Shown: positions 16,423 to 25,641 of the stretch, piece by piece | Layout of the letters: each line of letters opens with the position of its first letter | Numbering within the stretch: the first letter of the stretch is position 1 | Source: Flavobacterium lacustre | Lineage (GTDB): Bacteria; Bacteroidota; Bacteroidia; Flavobacteriales; Flavobacteriaceae | NCBI RefSeq assembly: GCF_027474525.2 | Contig: NZ_CP114882.2 | Span: 1,178,001-1,242,000 of the forward strand | Direction: 5' to 3' | DNA length: 64,000 bases | Position numbers and translations under genes: made by a program | The notes under the pieces: generated by a model | The model's input: only the letters and a program-made list of their open reading frames with translations | The model's database searches: none | Told to the model about the DNA's origin: nothing

Positions 16423-18100
16423 CTTGTAAGTTTTTTATGGATGGATCTGCAAAAGCGCTTAGTTGTTCATATGCCAAAAGCAATTTATGATATGCCGCTA
16501 CTTTGTCTAATTGCGGGAAATATTCACCATCAAATCCGCTTCCCATTTTTTGACTGGCTTCTATTACAGTAGGATAAATTCCTGCTGCAACAGCGGCATA
16601 AATAGCAGCTCCTAAAGCGGGTGTTTGATCCGAAGCCGCAATTTTGATAGGCTTGTTCAAGACATTCGCTAAGGTTTGCATGATGTAAGGCGATTTTCTC
16701 GCAACACCACCAATTCCGATAACGCTGTCGATTTTTACTCCTTCTTCTTCAAAACGATCTACGATTTTCTTAGAACCAAAACAGATGGCGTTTACTAAAG
16801 ATTTGAACAAATGAGGTGCTTTTGTACCTAAAGATAAATTAGAAATAGCACTTTTAATTTCTTGATTGGCATCCGGAGTTCTTCTTCCGTTAATCCAGTC
16901 TAAAGCGATTGGTACACTTTCAGACAACGGTATTTTTTCTGCTTCGGCAGTTAATTTCAGGATTAAATTATCACTTAATTCCGCTTTTAATGCTTCTTTT
17001 TGAGCATCGGTCAAAAGGGTAGAAGCAGCTAATAAATTTTCTGTTGGCCAAAGCAGTAATTCTTTATACCAAGCCAATAAATCTCCAAAAGCAGATTGTC
17101 CCGCTTCAAGACCGATATAACCCGGAATTACAGAACCGTCTACTTGTCCGCAGATACCACGAACTGTTTTTGTTCCAACAGCCTCTTCCGAAGCCACCAA
17201 AATATCACAAGTTGAGGTTCCCATTACGCGAACTAAAGTATTTTCTTCAATTTTTGCTCCAACAGCTCCTGAGTGTGCGTCGAAAGTTCCTACAGCAATT
17301 AAAGTATCGGTTGTAAGTCCTAATCGGGTTGCCCATTCTTGGCTTAAGTTCCCGGCAACAAGGTCTGAGGTATAGGTTTCGTCGTATAAATTTCCGCGAA
17401 GTGCTGCAAGGTATGGGTGCAATTGTCCTAAGAATGCTTCAGGTGGTAAACCATTCCAGTCTTCGTGCCACATCGCTTTATGACCGGCCGCACAACGGCT
17501 TCTTTTGAATGTTTTTAAATCTTTATTTTCAATCAATAAATAGGTCATTAAATCACAATGTTCCATCCAAGTGAAAGCAGCATTTTTTACGGCTTCATCT
17601 TGTCTGGCGATGTGCAAAATTTTTGCCCAAAACCATTCTGATGAATAAATTCCTCCTACATATTTGGTAAAATTTTCACCACCCCAGTTGGCAGCAAGTT
17701 CATTAATTTCGTTGGCTTCTTGTATTGAAGTATGATCTTTCCATAACACCATCATGGCATTAGGGTTGTGTTCAAAACCTTTGGTCAAAGCCAGTGGAGT
17801 TCCGTCTGCAGTTACAGGCACTGGAGAAGATCCGGTGGTATCAATACAGATACTTCGAATTAAGGAAGGATCTACTTTGCTGTTTGCTACAACATATTTT
17901 ATAGTGCTTTCTAATCCTTCGATATGGTCCAGAGGATGCTGACGAAACTGATTTATTGATGCGTTACAATATTCTTTAGTTGCCCATCTTTTATATTGAC
18001 AAACGTTTGATGCTAATTCCTGTCCATTCTCGGTGTCTATCAACATAGCACGAACAGAATCTGTCCCGTAATCTAATCCTATAACATAATTTTTCATCAC
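16406..18100 (-). CDS. araB: ribulokinase
   Basis: It phosphorylates L-ribulose with ATP. 564 residues, FGGY kinase family: the N-terminal YVIGLDYGTDSVRAMLID phosphate-binding motif and the C-terminal GIGGVARKSPYIMQTLANVL plus TPALGAAIYAAVAAG are diagnostic. It is the first gene of araB-araD-araA-galM and has its own promoter: TATATTTG (-7) at 18121-18128 and an AraR-like operator at 18143-18163. The ara genes can therefore be expressed apart from the susC transcript. Confidence 0.97.
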   Translation of the reverse strand: MMKNYVIGLDYGTDSVRAMLIDTENGQELASNVCQYKRWATKEYCNASINQFRQHPLDHIEGLESTIKYVVANSKVDPSLIRSICIDTTGSSPVPVTADGTPLALTKGFEHNPNAMMVLWKDHTSIQEANEINELAANWGGENFTKYVGGIYSSEWFWAKILHIARQDEAVKNAAFTWMEHCDLMTYLLIENKDLKTFKRSRCAAGHKAMWHEDWNGLPPEAFLGQLHPYLAALRGNLYDETYTSDLVAGNLSQEWATRLGLTTDTLIAVGTFDAHSGAVGAKIEENTLVRVMGTSTCDILVASEEAVGTKTVRGICGQVDGSVIPGYIGLEAGQSAFGDLLAWYKELLLWPTENLLAASTLLTDAQKEALKAELSDNLILKLTAEAEKIPLSESVPIALDWINGRRTPDANQEIKSAISNLSLGTKAPHLFKSLVNAICFGSKKIVDRFEEEGVKIDSVIGIGGVARKSPYIMQTLANVLNKPIKIAASDQTPALGAAIYAAVAAGIYPTVIEASQKMGSGFDGEYFPQLDKVAAYHKLLLAYEQLSAFADPSIKNLQDELYV

Positions 18101-18120
18101 AAAATCTTTTTAAATAATTA

Positions 18121-18128
18121 CAAATATA
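18121..18128 (-). promoter_or_regulatory. -7 promoter element of araB
   Basis: The minus strand reads TATATTTG (TAnnTTTG). It lies 20 bp before the araB ATG and 14 bp downstream of the operator, so the operator covers the expected -33 region. Confidence 0.6.
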
Positions 18129-18142
18129 CTATATTTATTTTA

Positions 18143-18163
18143 TAAGTGTATAAAAAACACTTA
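18143..18163 (-). promoter_or_regulatory. AraR-like operator upstream of araB
   Basis: Arms TAAGTGT (18143-18149) and ACACTTA (18157-18163), perfectly complementary, spacer ATAAAAA. Identical arms to the site in front of GH97. Confidence 0.75.
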
Positions 18164-18263
18164 ATTTAATTCGATGGTATTATTTTTGTTAAAAGTGCAA
18201 CAAAACAGCTGTTTACCACTAAAATTAAAAACAAATGTTTAACATAAATTTATTATGTTACGA

Positions 18264-20249
18264 TTATTTCATTTTTATCTTCAAAACAGTCACAGAATAG
18301 GCTGGAAGACTGGTTTGCGCTTTGTTATTTTTTAGTTTAAAGGCAGCTTCTGTCGGACTTATTTTTTTAGGATTAGCAAACGAATTTTCGTCTTGTAAAT
18401 TTGGACTTGTCAGTGTTGTTATCGTTCCTTTTGAGGCTAACTTGGTTCCTTTTAGGTCTACGTTTACTTCTTGTGCTGTCGCCGATGTGTTTACTAATTT
18501 TACGATTACTTCATTAGAATTAACATCTTTCACCGCCGATGCGAATAAATCGTTTTGTCCAATTACCGGTTTTCCGGCTGCGGTAATGGCTATTAAATCC
18601 GTACCTCTATTGGTGGCGAATAATTTTTGAACATAATAATTAGCAGAACCATAGGCCTCCAAATTGTTGAACCAAAGTAAATCCGGTGTCCATTGCCACG
18701 CTTCTTCATGAGCCATCAATGGTGCGTAAGAAGTTAAATTAACTACCTCGGCATTACGTTCTAAACCAGTCATAAAAGCAGCTTCTGAGAACGCACATTC
18801 CCAATTGTTTCTGTTATCCGGACTTGCAATAGCCACACTTTGGGCAGCATATTCTCCTGCAAAAACTTTAGGCCCTTTTCGATCATAATTGTCGTAACGA
18901 GTAGCATTTTCTCTAAACCATTGTGGGCTTTTGTAATAATGCTCATCAACGATTTCAGCGTTCAATTTTTTTAGTTCTTGCATACCATATTCAAAATAGT
19001 CTCCTTCCGGGAACGGACCACTTCCGGAAACGATAGTCATTTTTGGATATTTAGATTTTATGGCTTTTTCAAACACTTTATATCTTGCGATGTAATCTGG
19101 TCCCCATTGCTCATTTCCAACACCAATGAATTTCAGGTTAAATGGTTTTGGATGTCCCATGTCTGAACGAACTTTTCCCCAAGGAGTATCAAGACCACCG
19201 TTTGCAAATTCAATTAAATCTAGAGCATCTTGAACGTATGGATCTAATTCTTCCATTGGAACCAATTCTCCGGTATTGAACTGACATGCCATTCCGCAAC
19301 TCAAAATAGGTAACGGTTGTGCGCCTAAATCTTCCGAAAGTTGGAAATATTCAAAGAATCCCAATCCAAAAGTCTGGAAATAATCTGGTGCCGGTTTGTG
19401 TGCAAATTCCGTATTCCAACGGTTGATTAAGGTTTCTCTTTGCTCCACATCACCCACGGTTTTTTTCCATTGGTAGCGTTGTGCCAAAGTTCTTCCTTCA
19501 ACAATACAACCTCCGGGAAATCTCAAAAATCCGGGTTTCATATCGTATAATAATTGAACGATATCTTTACGCATTCCTTTTTTTCTGTTTTTCCAAGTGT
19601 CTTCCGGGAATAACGAAATCATGTCTAAATCGATAGTTCCATTTCCTTCGAAAGTGATTTTCAATTGTGCTTTTGCCTCCGTTTGAGTCGCAGTAAATTG
19701 TGCCGTATAACCTTTCCAATCGTTTGATGTTGGAACAATAGTCGTTTCTCCTAATACGTTTTTGTTTTTATCAATAAATTGAATGATGATTTTTTTGATT
19801 TCACCATTGTGATTTGCCGCTTTTAGCGAAAGATTGTATTTAGCATCTTTCTTAATTCCCATGCCACGGAATCCTTCATTAATCATCGAAAATCCTTTGG
19901 CATCATTGATCAACACTCTACAAAAACTTGGATTGGTTTTGTTTTCCAAAGCTTTGATAGTTGTTGCAATTCCGGATGTCGTATTGAACGAATGCTTGTC
20001 GCTGTTGGGTTGTTCCCAGCCCATAAGAGGAGCTTCAAACTCAAAAGAACGGTTTTTAATCATCTCGGCATACAATCCTCCATCAGCAGCAAAGTTGATG
20101 TCTTCAAAAAAGACACCATACATCGTTGGTTGAATTTTGGTTACGGTATTGGTAGTATTTACTTCCAGATTCGTTTTTTGCGCTTGTCCGTATAAGCCGT
20201 TTAGCAATAAGCCACAAAAGGTGATTTTGGTGATTAAATTTTGTTTCAT
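18264..20249 (-). CDS. alpha-L-arabinofuranosidase, GH51 (long form)
   Basis: It releases terminal L-arabinofuranose from arabinan or arabino-oligosaccharides. 661 residues with a signal peptide ending GQAQ. The N-terminal domain (about 60-230) is a carbohydrate-binding-like beta-sandwich inserted near the start, then the (beta/alpha)8 barrel with acid/base E380 in GVGNEQWG and probable nucleophile E466 in FAGEYAA, and a C-terminal beta domain. It is the longer GH51 type, distinct from the 515-residue paralogue at 23995. Last glycosidase of the locus before the ara metabolic genes. Confidence 0.93.
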   Translation of the reverse strand: MKQNLITKITFCGLLLNGLYGQAQKTNLEVNTTNTVTKIQPTMYGVFFEDINFAADGGLYAEMIKNRSFEFEAPLMGWEQPNSDKHSFNTTSGIATTIKALENKTNPSFCRVLINDAKGFSMINEGFRGMGIKKDAKYNLSLKAANHNGEIKKIIIQFIDKNKNVLGETTIVPTSNDWKGYTAQFTATQTEAKAQLKITFEGNGTIDLDMISLFPEDTWKNRKKGMRKDIVQLLYDMKPGFLRFPGGCIVEGRTLAQRYQWKKTVGDVEQRETLINRWNTEFAHKPAPDYFQTFGLGFFEYFQLSEDLGAQPLPILSCGMACQFNTGELVPMEELDPYVQDALDLIEFANGGLDTPWGKVRSDMGHPKPFNLKFIGVGNEQWGPDYIARYKVFEKAIKSKYPKMTIVSGSGPFPEGDYFEYGMQELKKLNAEIVDEHYYKSPQWFRENATRYDNYDRKGPKVFAGEYAAQSVAIASPDNRNNWECAFSEAAFMTGLERNAEVVNLTSYAPLMAHEEAWQWTPDLLWFNNLEAYGSANYYVQKLFATNRGTDLIAITAAGKPVIGQNDLFASAVKDVNSNEVIVKLVNTSATAQEVNVDLKGTKLASKGTITTLTSPNLQDENSFANPKKISPTEAAFKLKNNKAQTSLPAYSVTVLKIKMK

Positions 20250-20283
20250 TTCTATATTTATTTAAACGTTGTGTATTTTTTAT

Positions 20284-21270
20284 TTAATTCAGTGGTGCTA
20301 CAACAGGCCATAAATCAGCATTCCATTGCATTTCTTTTATTTTTAGAACAGGTCTTCCTTTTTGTTTGGAATCATATGCATGAAAAATGATATAATCTTT
20401 CCCATCAAAAGTATAAGCACTGTTGTGGCCTGCTCCGGAGTAGTTTTCGTTTCCTTGAATCAGTATCGTTCCGCCGCCTTCGCTTAATGATTTTCCGTCT
20501 TTATCCAGATAAGGGCCAGTAATATTTTTTGATCTTCCAATAACTACTTTATAGGTGCTTTTTTCGCCTCGGCAACACAAATCCCAAGAAAGGAATTGAT
20601 AATAATATCCATTCTTTTTGAAAATAAACGGAGCTTCGAGTGCGCCATCTCCAGGATCAGTATCTGCTAATTTGAAGGTTCTTTGTCGTTTTGAAATAGT
20701 GAACCATTCTTCTGGTTTTGCAACTGATTTCAAATCGGAATTTAATTTTACCATTTTTAAACCATTCCAAAAAGAACCGAAAGCCAACCAAGGTGTATTG
20801 TTTTCATCTAAAGTCAAATTGGGATCTATGGCATTCCATAAATCACGATTTGGTACTGATTGAATGACAATTCCGTGATCGATCCATTTGTAGGCAGGGT
20901 CTTTTGGGTCTAAAGTAGTATTGGTTGTCAATGCTATCGCCGACGTATTTTTTGCGAAAGCAGAAACCGAATAATACAAGTAATAAGTGTTGTTGTGAAA
21001 AGAAACGTCCGGCGCCCAAATGTGATTGTCGAAATTAGGGACAACGGCATCAACCCATACTGGTTTCTCATTGAAAATTGGGGTTTCCGGTTTCCAGTTT
21101 TTTAAATCTTTGGAACTAAAAACACTGATTCCTTTTCCGGTACAGTATAAATAGTAGGTGTCTTTTTGCTTGATCATCACCGGGTCATGAACGGTAATGT
21201 CTTGCGCCCAAGCAGAAGTCGTCATGATTAGTAAGAGAAGTAGCGGTTGTATTTTTTGATATAATTTCAT
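20284..21270 (-). CDS. arabinan endo-1,5-alpha-L-arabinosidase, GH43
   Basis: 328 residues from the ATG at 21270, which gives a normal signal peptide (MKLYQKIQPLLLLLIMTTSAWAQ); the longer reading from 21360 would overlap the previous gene. Five-bladed propeller GH43 with D29 in VHDPVM (general base), the middle Asp in NAIDPNLTL and the acid Glu in GALEAPFIF. The short linker after the signal and the PYLDKDGKSL and SGAGHNSAY segments fit endo-arabinanases. Probably periplasmic. It follows another GH43 closely (11 bp), so co-translation is likely. Confidence 0.9.
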   Translation of the reverse strand: MKLYQKIQPLLLLLIMTTSAWAQDITVHDPVMIKQKDTYYLYCTGKGISVFSSKDLKNWKPETPIFNEKPVWVDAVVPNFDNHIWAPDVSFHNNTYYLYYSVSAFAKNTSAIALTTNTTLDPKDPAYKWIDHGIVIQSVPNRDLWNAIDPNLTLDENNTPWLAFGSFWNGLKMVKLNSDLKSVAKPEEWFTISKRQRTFKLADTDPGDGALEAPFIFKKNGYYYQFLSWDLCCRGEKSTYKVVIGRSKNITGPYLDKDGKSLSEGGGTILIQGNENYSGAGHNSAYTFDGKDYIIFHAYDSKQKGRPVLKIKEMQWNADLWPVVAPLN

Positions 21271-21281
21271 GCTTAATTTTT

Positions 21282-22274
21282 TTATTTTTGAATGCCCTCT
21301 GTAGTCATAATTACGCGTTTCAGGCTTCCATCTTGATTGTAATACAAACGGTCTACGCAAACGGATCTTCTGAAACTGTCACCGTTGGGTTGGGTTGCAC
21401 CATTGTGATAAATGAAATAATCGTTGCCTTTGAACTCAATAATCGATTGATGGTTGGTATTCGAGTTTCCGGCGATTTCATTTAGAATTCCTTTGTATTC
21501 CCAAGGTCCGTTGATAGATTTACTCATAGCATAAGCGATTTTTTCAGGAAACTGATACGCATACGACAGGTAATACCAATCGTTTTTTTTGTGAATCCAA
21601 GGGGCTTCGGTGAAATTGGGTAAAGAAATGGTTTGAATCGGACCATCAAGTTCTAGCATATTTGCTTTTAATTTGGCATAATGACAAACAGTGTTTCCCC
21701 AGAATAAATAAGCTTGTCCGTCATCGTCTATCATAACGGTTGGATCAATATCATCCCAGCTAATACTGGTTTGGGTTGTCATATCATTAGTAATAATCGC
21801 TTTTCCTAATGCATCTTTGAACGGACCGGTTGGACTGTCGGAAACGGCTACTCCAATTGCTTTTCCGGGAATAGTCCCGTGTTCAACAGTTACATACCAA
21901 TAGAATTTTCCGTTGCGTTCAATAACTTGAGCAGCCCAAGCATCAGATTTTGCCCAAGAAAAATCAGTCACTTTTAGCGGCACAGGATGTTCTTGCCAAT
22001 TGACCATATCCGATGAAGAATAGACCAGCCATTCATTCATTTTATAAAAATTGAAATCATTTGGTGCTTCGTCATGACCGGCGTAGAGATAGACTTTGTC
22101 TTTGTAAACCAAAGCTGCAGGGTCACCGGTGTATTTATCTTTGATAATTGGGTTGTTGACAGATAGTGTTGGACTCGGATTTCCATCATTGGCGGAAGCC
22201 GTAACATCAGTTTTTATGGTCTTGCATGAGGAAACAAAAACCAAAAGAGATAGGGATATAAGTGTGTTTTTCAT
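21282..22274 (-). CDS. GH43 family arabinosidase/xylosidase, lipoprotein
   Basis: 330 residues. Lipoprotein signal with C17 (VFVSSCKTI). GH43 catalytic carboxylates appear in GDPAALVYKDKVYLYAGHDE (Asp), DIDPTVMIDDDGQAYLFWG (Asp) and NFTEAPWIHKK (Glu). The KMNEWLVYSSSDMVNW and GNSNTNHQSIIEF features resemble exo-acting arabinofuranosidase/xylosidase GH43 members rather than endo-arabinanases. It lies between two other GH43 genes, so it likely trims arabino-oligosaccharides. Exact subfamily cannot be set by eye. Confidence 0.87.
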   Translation of the reverse strand: MKNTLISLSLLVFVSSCKTIKTDVTASANDGNPSPTLSVNNPIIKDKYTGDPAALVYKDKVYLYAGHDEAPNDFNFYKMNEWLVYSSSDMVNWQEHPVPLKVTDFSWAKSDAWAAQVIERNGKFYWYVTVEHGTIPGKAIGVAVSDSPTGPFKDALGKAIITNDMTTQTSISWDDIDPTVMIDDDGQAYLFWGNTVCHYAKLKANMLELDGPIQTISLPNFTEAPWIHKKNDWYYLSYAYQFPEKIAYAMSKSINGPWEYKGILNEIAGNSNTNHQSIIEFKGNDYFIYHNGATQPNGDSFRRSVCVDRLYYNQDGSLKRVIMTTEGIQK

Positions 22275-22320
22275 TTTATTTTTTTCTGTAGAAAGAATGA
22301 AAAGAATATTTTATTTGTAG

Positions 22321-22356
22321 CAGATGCCTTTTTTAAAGCGATAAAAAAGGCATCTG
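22321..22356 (-). promoter_or_regulatory. intergenic hairpin between two GH43 genes
   Basis: A perfect 15-bp stem (22321-22335 with 22342-22356) with a 6-nt loop, 12 bp after the upstream GH43 stop codon. On the minus strand no T run follows, so it looks like an mRNA-stabilising or attenuating hairpin rather than a full terminator. Confidence 0.65.
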
Positions 22357-22367
22357 TTTACTATTTA

Positions 22368-23984
22368 TTAATCAATTTTTTTACCCCAAACAGGTACGCC
22401 GGCAGCGGTAAATCCTGAATAAGTGATGGTAACTTTTCTGGTGGCTCTTTCCCAATCCCAGGCATCACTTACTTTACATTTTACACCATTGACTGTTAGT
22501 GTTTTATTGGTGCTGTCATACGACCAGCTTCCTGTTGCGCCACCACTTACTTTTTTGTCGGCGGTTAAGTATATAGTCGCTGATTTTTGAATGACTTTGT
22601 ATTGGTAATTCATTGTAATTTGTTCCCAAGTTCCTATAAAAGAAGCTTCGGTAATGGTAGTTTTCGGCACTCCTGCGTAACGCTCGGGAGCTACTACCGG
22701 CCAACCGTCTTCAGTCCATTGAATTTCTCGAACGTGCCCCATCATAACTGCATTAGAAACGTTAATTCCGGGTACGCCTTCTGGCAAACGGGCTTGTGAG
22801 GCATAAAACCATTCTTTGGTTTCTGGATTTTGAAATATAGAACAATGAGAAATACCAACCCATCCGGTATGATTGTTAAAGGAATAAGGATGTGTTAACA
22901 TTGGCCAAGCATCGGCTCCATTGGTTACATCGGCTCCATTGATTCCCAGATAAGGTCCCATAATGTTTTTGGAACGGGCAACACGAGTATTGTAAGGTAT
23001 ATCGAGTCCGTCATACGCCATAAATAAGTAGTAATATCCTGTAACATCATTATAAATAATTTCTGGTCCTTCTGAAGCTTGCCAACGACTCGTTGTACTA
23101 CGAGAGGCGATTTTAGTTCCGTAATCACTCAACGTTTTTAGTTGATCAGGTTTTCCAGTTGTTGGATTTAATTTTAATGCTGCAATCCCGGAATGCCAAG
23201 AACCGTAAATTAAATAGTGGTCACCTCCGGGAGTAACCGTAAAAGTAGGGTCGATGGCATTGAATTGAAAATATGCATTTTCCCAATTTCGGGTACCTGC
23301 AAAAGAATACGGTTTTAAACCATCTGGCTCAGAGCAAACCACCATTCCTTTATCTACCCAAACATTAGTGGCTAAATCATCGGATTCGGCCAAACCGATA
23401 AAGGCTCTTTCGGACCATGATGTATTGAAATCAGTTCCTGTAATTGGTTCGTCTACCACAATACTGTAATACATTCTATATTTGCTGCCTACTTTTTTGA
23501 TATAAGGTGCCCAATACCCATAACGTGGATTTGTAATAGCGGGCAAAGCAGGAACCATGCGGGCTCTTTTGTTATTTAGTGAATCTTTTACCCAATCTGG
23601 AGCCTGAGTCATTGCTGAACCCATGTATTCCCAAGTAATCAAATCTTTAGAACGTCTGTAAGGAAAATGTCCGTGTCCGTCAGCTGCGCCTCCATAAGAA
23701 GCATCGGTTTGATACATATAATAATAATCGCCACATTTTTCAACAGAAGGATCATGTACGTTAGCCAAGTTCCATTGGGAACGGTTATTCCAAGAGGAAA
23801 TAGGAGTGTAATTGTCTGCATACGTTGGTCCTGGAAATGTAGGTGTAGGCGGAATTACTACTGGAGGTACTACTGGGTCTGGTGTTTTTGTGTCGTCACT
23901 GCTGGAACAACTAATTACAGAAAGCACTAAGCCAAAAATGACGGAGTATGATCCTAATTTTAAAAGAGATGATGACTTTTTCAT
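22368..23984 (-). CDS. GH43 endo-arabinanase with C-terminal GH43_C-type domain, surface lipoprotein
   Basis: 538 residues. Lipobox ends at C26, followed by SSSDDTKTPDP; acidic residues just after the cysteine are known in Bacteroidetes to send lipoproteins to the cell surface, and a Pro/Val linker spaces the enzyme from the membrane. Catalytic GH43 domain (about 60-440) with NVHDPSVEKCGDYYYM, NAIDPTFTV and ASEGPEIIY. The C-terminal 90 residues (FIGTWEQITMNYQYKV..., SGSWSYD-like) fit the beta-barrel domain that follows extracellular endo-alpha-1,5-arabinanases. Likely the first, outside-acting cut of arabinan. Confidence 0.9.
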   Translation of the reverse strand: MKKSSSLLKLGSYSVIFGLVLSVISCSSSDDTKTPDPVVPPVVIPPTPTFPGPTYADNYTPISSWNNRSQWNLANVHDPSVEKCGDYYYMYQTDASYGGAADGHGHFPYRRSKDLITWEYMGSAMTQAPDWVKDSLNNKRARMVPALPAITNPRYGYWAPYIKKVGSKYRMYYSIVVDEPITGTDFNTSWSERAFIGLAESDDLATNVWVDKGMVVCSEPDGLKPYSFAGTRNWENAYFQFNAIDPTFTVTPGGDHYLIYGSWHSGIAALKLNPTTGKPDQLKTLSDYGTKIASRSTTSRWQASEGPEIIYNDVTGYYYLFMAYDGLDIPYNTRVARSKNIMGPYLGINGADVTNGADAWPMLTHPYSFNNHTGWVGISHCSIFQNPETKEWFYASQARLPEGVPGINVSNAVMMGHVREIQWTEDGWPVVAPERYAGVPKTTITEASFIGTWEQITMNYQYKVIQKSATIYLTADKKVSGGATGSWSYDSTNKTLTVNGVKCKVSDAWDWERATRKVTITYSGFTAAGVPVWGKKID

Positions 23985-23994
23985 TTTCGTTTTT

Positions 23995-25542
23995 TTATTT
24001 TCCCTCTAAAGTTATGACAGAAAAAGGAGGGATGATTAACTCTAACGTATTGGTTTTTATTTTAAAGCCTTTTAAAACGGTAGGTTGAATTTTTGTTGGA
24101 TTATCAAAAGAATTGTAATCTTGAATTTTTGGAGAGGTTAAAATACTTCCAGTTACATTTTTAATTCCAAGTTCCTTTAGGTTAATTTCTATTTTCTGGT
24201 CTTTTTTAGCGTCAACATTTACTAATGAAATATGAATTAAACCGTTTTTATCTTTTGATGCCGAAGCAGATAAAGCCGGAAGCGTTTCGTTATTATAAGT
24301 GTATGAAGGAGAATTAAATGAAAGAGGTATTAATTGGGCATCTTGATGTACACGGTACATTTTCATAATATGATAAGTAGGTGTCAAAATCATTTTGGCT
24401 TTGTCTGTCAGAATTACAGCTTGCAAAACATTTACACATTGCGCTAAATTCGCCATACGGACTCTGTCAGCATGATTGTTAAAAATGTTAAGAGTTGCTC
24501 CTGCTAAAACGGCATCTCTCATAGTGTTTTGTTGGTATAAAAATCCAGGATTTGTTCCTTTTTCAACCTCATACCAAGCGCCCCATTCGTCTACAATCAT
24601 AGCCACTTTTTTGTCGGCATCATATTTATCCATAATGGCAGAATGTTTGGTAACCAATTCTTCCATTTTCAAAGCAGATTTCATTGTCTGAAAATATTGA
24701 TTTTCTGTATAATCTACGCCATCTCCTTTTTTTGCCCAATCGATTACGGCATAATGATGTACACCAACTCCTCCCAACATATTTACAGGAATGTTTTTCA
24801 TTAAGGTTTCGGTCCAATTATAATCGGCACTATTTGATCCGGAAGCAATGCGAGTTAAGCCGCCTGTGTTTTCCCAATCAGACATAAAAGTGGCGTATTT
24901 GCGGTATTCTCCAACATAATAATCTGCTGTCATATTTCCTCCGCAACCCCAAGCTTCATTTCCGATTCCCCAAAATTTTACTTTCCAAGGTTCAGTTCTG
25001 CCGTTTTTTATACGTAAATCACTCATGGGACTTTTTCCTCCAAAGTTGGCATATTGCACCCAATCAGCTAGTTCTTGAACAGTTCCACTTCCTACATTTC
25101 CTGAGAGGTAAGGTTCTGCGCCAAGTAATTCGCATAGATTCAAGAAATCGTGTGTTCCAAAACTGTTATCTTCAGTCGTTCCGCCCCACCATTGGTTTAC
25201 AATAGTTGGTCTGTTTTCTTTTGGGCCAATTCCGTCTTTCCAGTGATAAGTATCTGCAAAGCAACCTCCAGGCCAGCGAAGATTTGGTATTTTTAATTCT
25301 TTTAAGGCGGCAACTATGTCATTACGAACGCCATTTGTATTGGGTATTTTTGAAGTGTCACCAACAAAAAACCCACCATAGATAGACCTTCCCAGATGCT
25401 CTGCAAAATGACCATAAATGTTTTTATTTATAGTAGGAGCATTTGCAGTGTTCTTGATAGAGACTACTGTAGTTTCTTTTTGTGCAACAATTGTTTGATT
25501 GCAAAAAGTAAAAATAAATAAGATTAATAGGGCTTTTTTCAT
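23995..25542 (-). CDS. alpha-L-arabinofuranosidase, GH51 (short form)
   Basis: 515 residues with a signal peptide (MKKALLILFIFTFCNQTIVAQ). Barrel motifs: GHFAEHLGRSIYGG, NLRWPGGCFADTYHW, acid/base E196 in GIGNEAWGCGG and nucleophile E319 in MIVDEWGAW. This is the typical compact GH51 exo-arabinofuranosidase. First enzyme after susC-susD, 99 bp downstream of susD, with a hairpin in the gap. With the GH43 set it would degrade debranched oligosaccharides in the periplasm. Confidence 0.94.
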   Translation of the reverse strand: MKKALLILFIFTFCNQTIVAQKETTVVSIKNTANAPTINKNIYGHFAEHLGRSIYGGFFVGDTSKIPNTNGVRNDIVAALKELKIPNLRWPGGCFADTYHWKDGIGPKENRPTIVNQWWGGTTEDNSFGTHDFLNLCELLGAEPYLSGNVGSGTVQELADWVQYANFGGKSPMSDLRIKNGRTEPWKVKFWGIGNEAWGCGGNMTADYYVGEYRKYATFMSDWENTGGLTRIASGSNSADYNWTETLMKNIPVNMLGGVGVHHYAVIDWAKKGDGVDYTENQYFQTMKSALKMEELVTKHSAIMDKYDADKKVAMIVDEWGAWYEVEKGTNPGFLYQQNTMRDAVLAGATLNIFNNHADRVRMANLAQCVNVLQAVILTDKAKMILTPTYHIMKMYRVHQDAQLIPLSFNSPSYTYNNETLPALSASASKDKNGLIHISLVNVDAKKDQKIEINLKELGIKNVTGSILTSPKIQDYNSFDNPTKIQPTVLKGFKIKTNTLELIIPPFSVITLEGK

Positions 25543-25561
25543 AATGTCTTTAAGTTATAAA

Positions 25562-25598
25562 ATCACATGGTAAGCTATTGAGAAGCTTACCACATGAT
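25562..25598 (-). promoter_or_regulatory. intergenic hairpin after susD
   Basis: TGGTAAGCT (25568-25576) pairs with AGCTTACCA (25584-25592), extended by ATCA/TGAT after a 2-bp mismatch. It sits between the SusD stop codon and the GH51 start. Hairpins at this position often give high susCD and lower enzyme mRNA levels in polysaccharide loci (general knowledge; not shown here). Confidence 0.55.
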
Positions 25599-25641
25599 AT
25601 TAAAAAATTCTAAAATTCTAATTAACTAACTCAAAATAATA

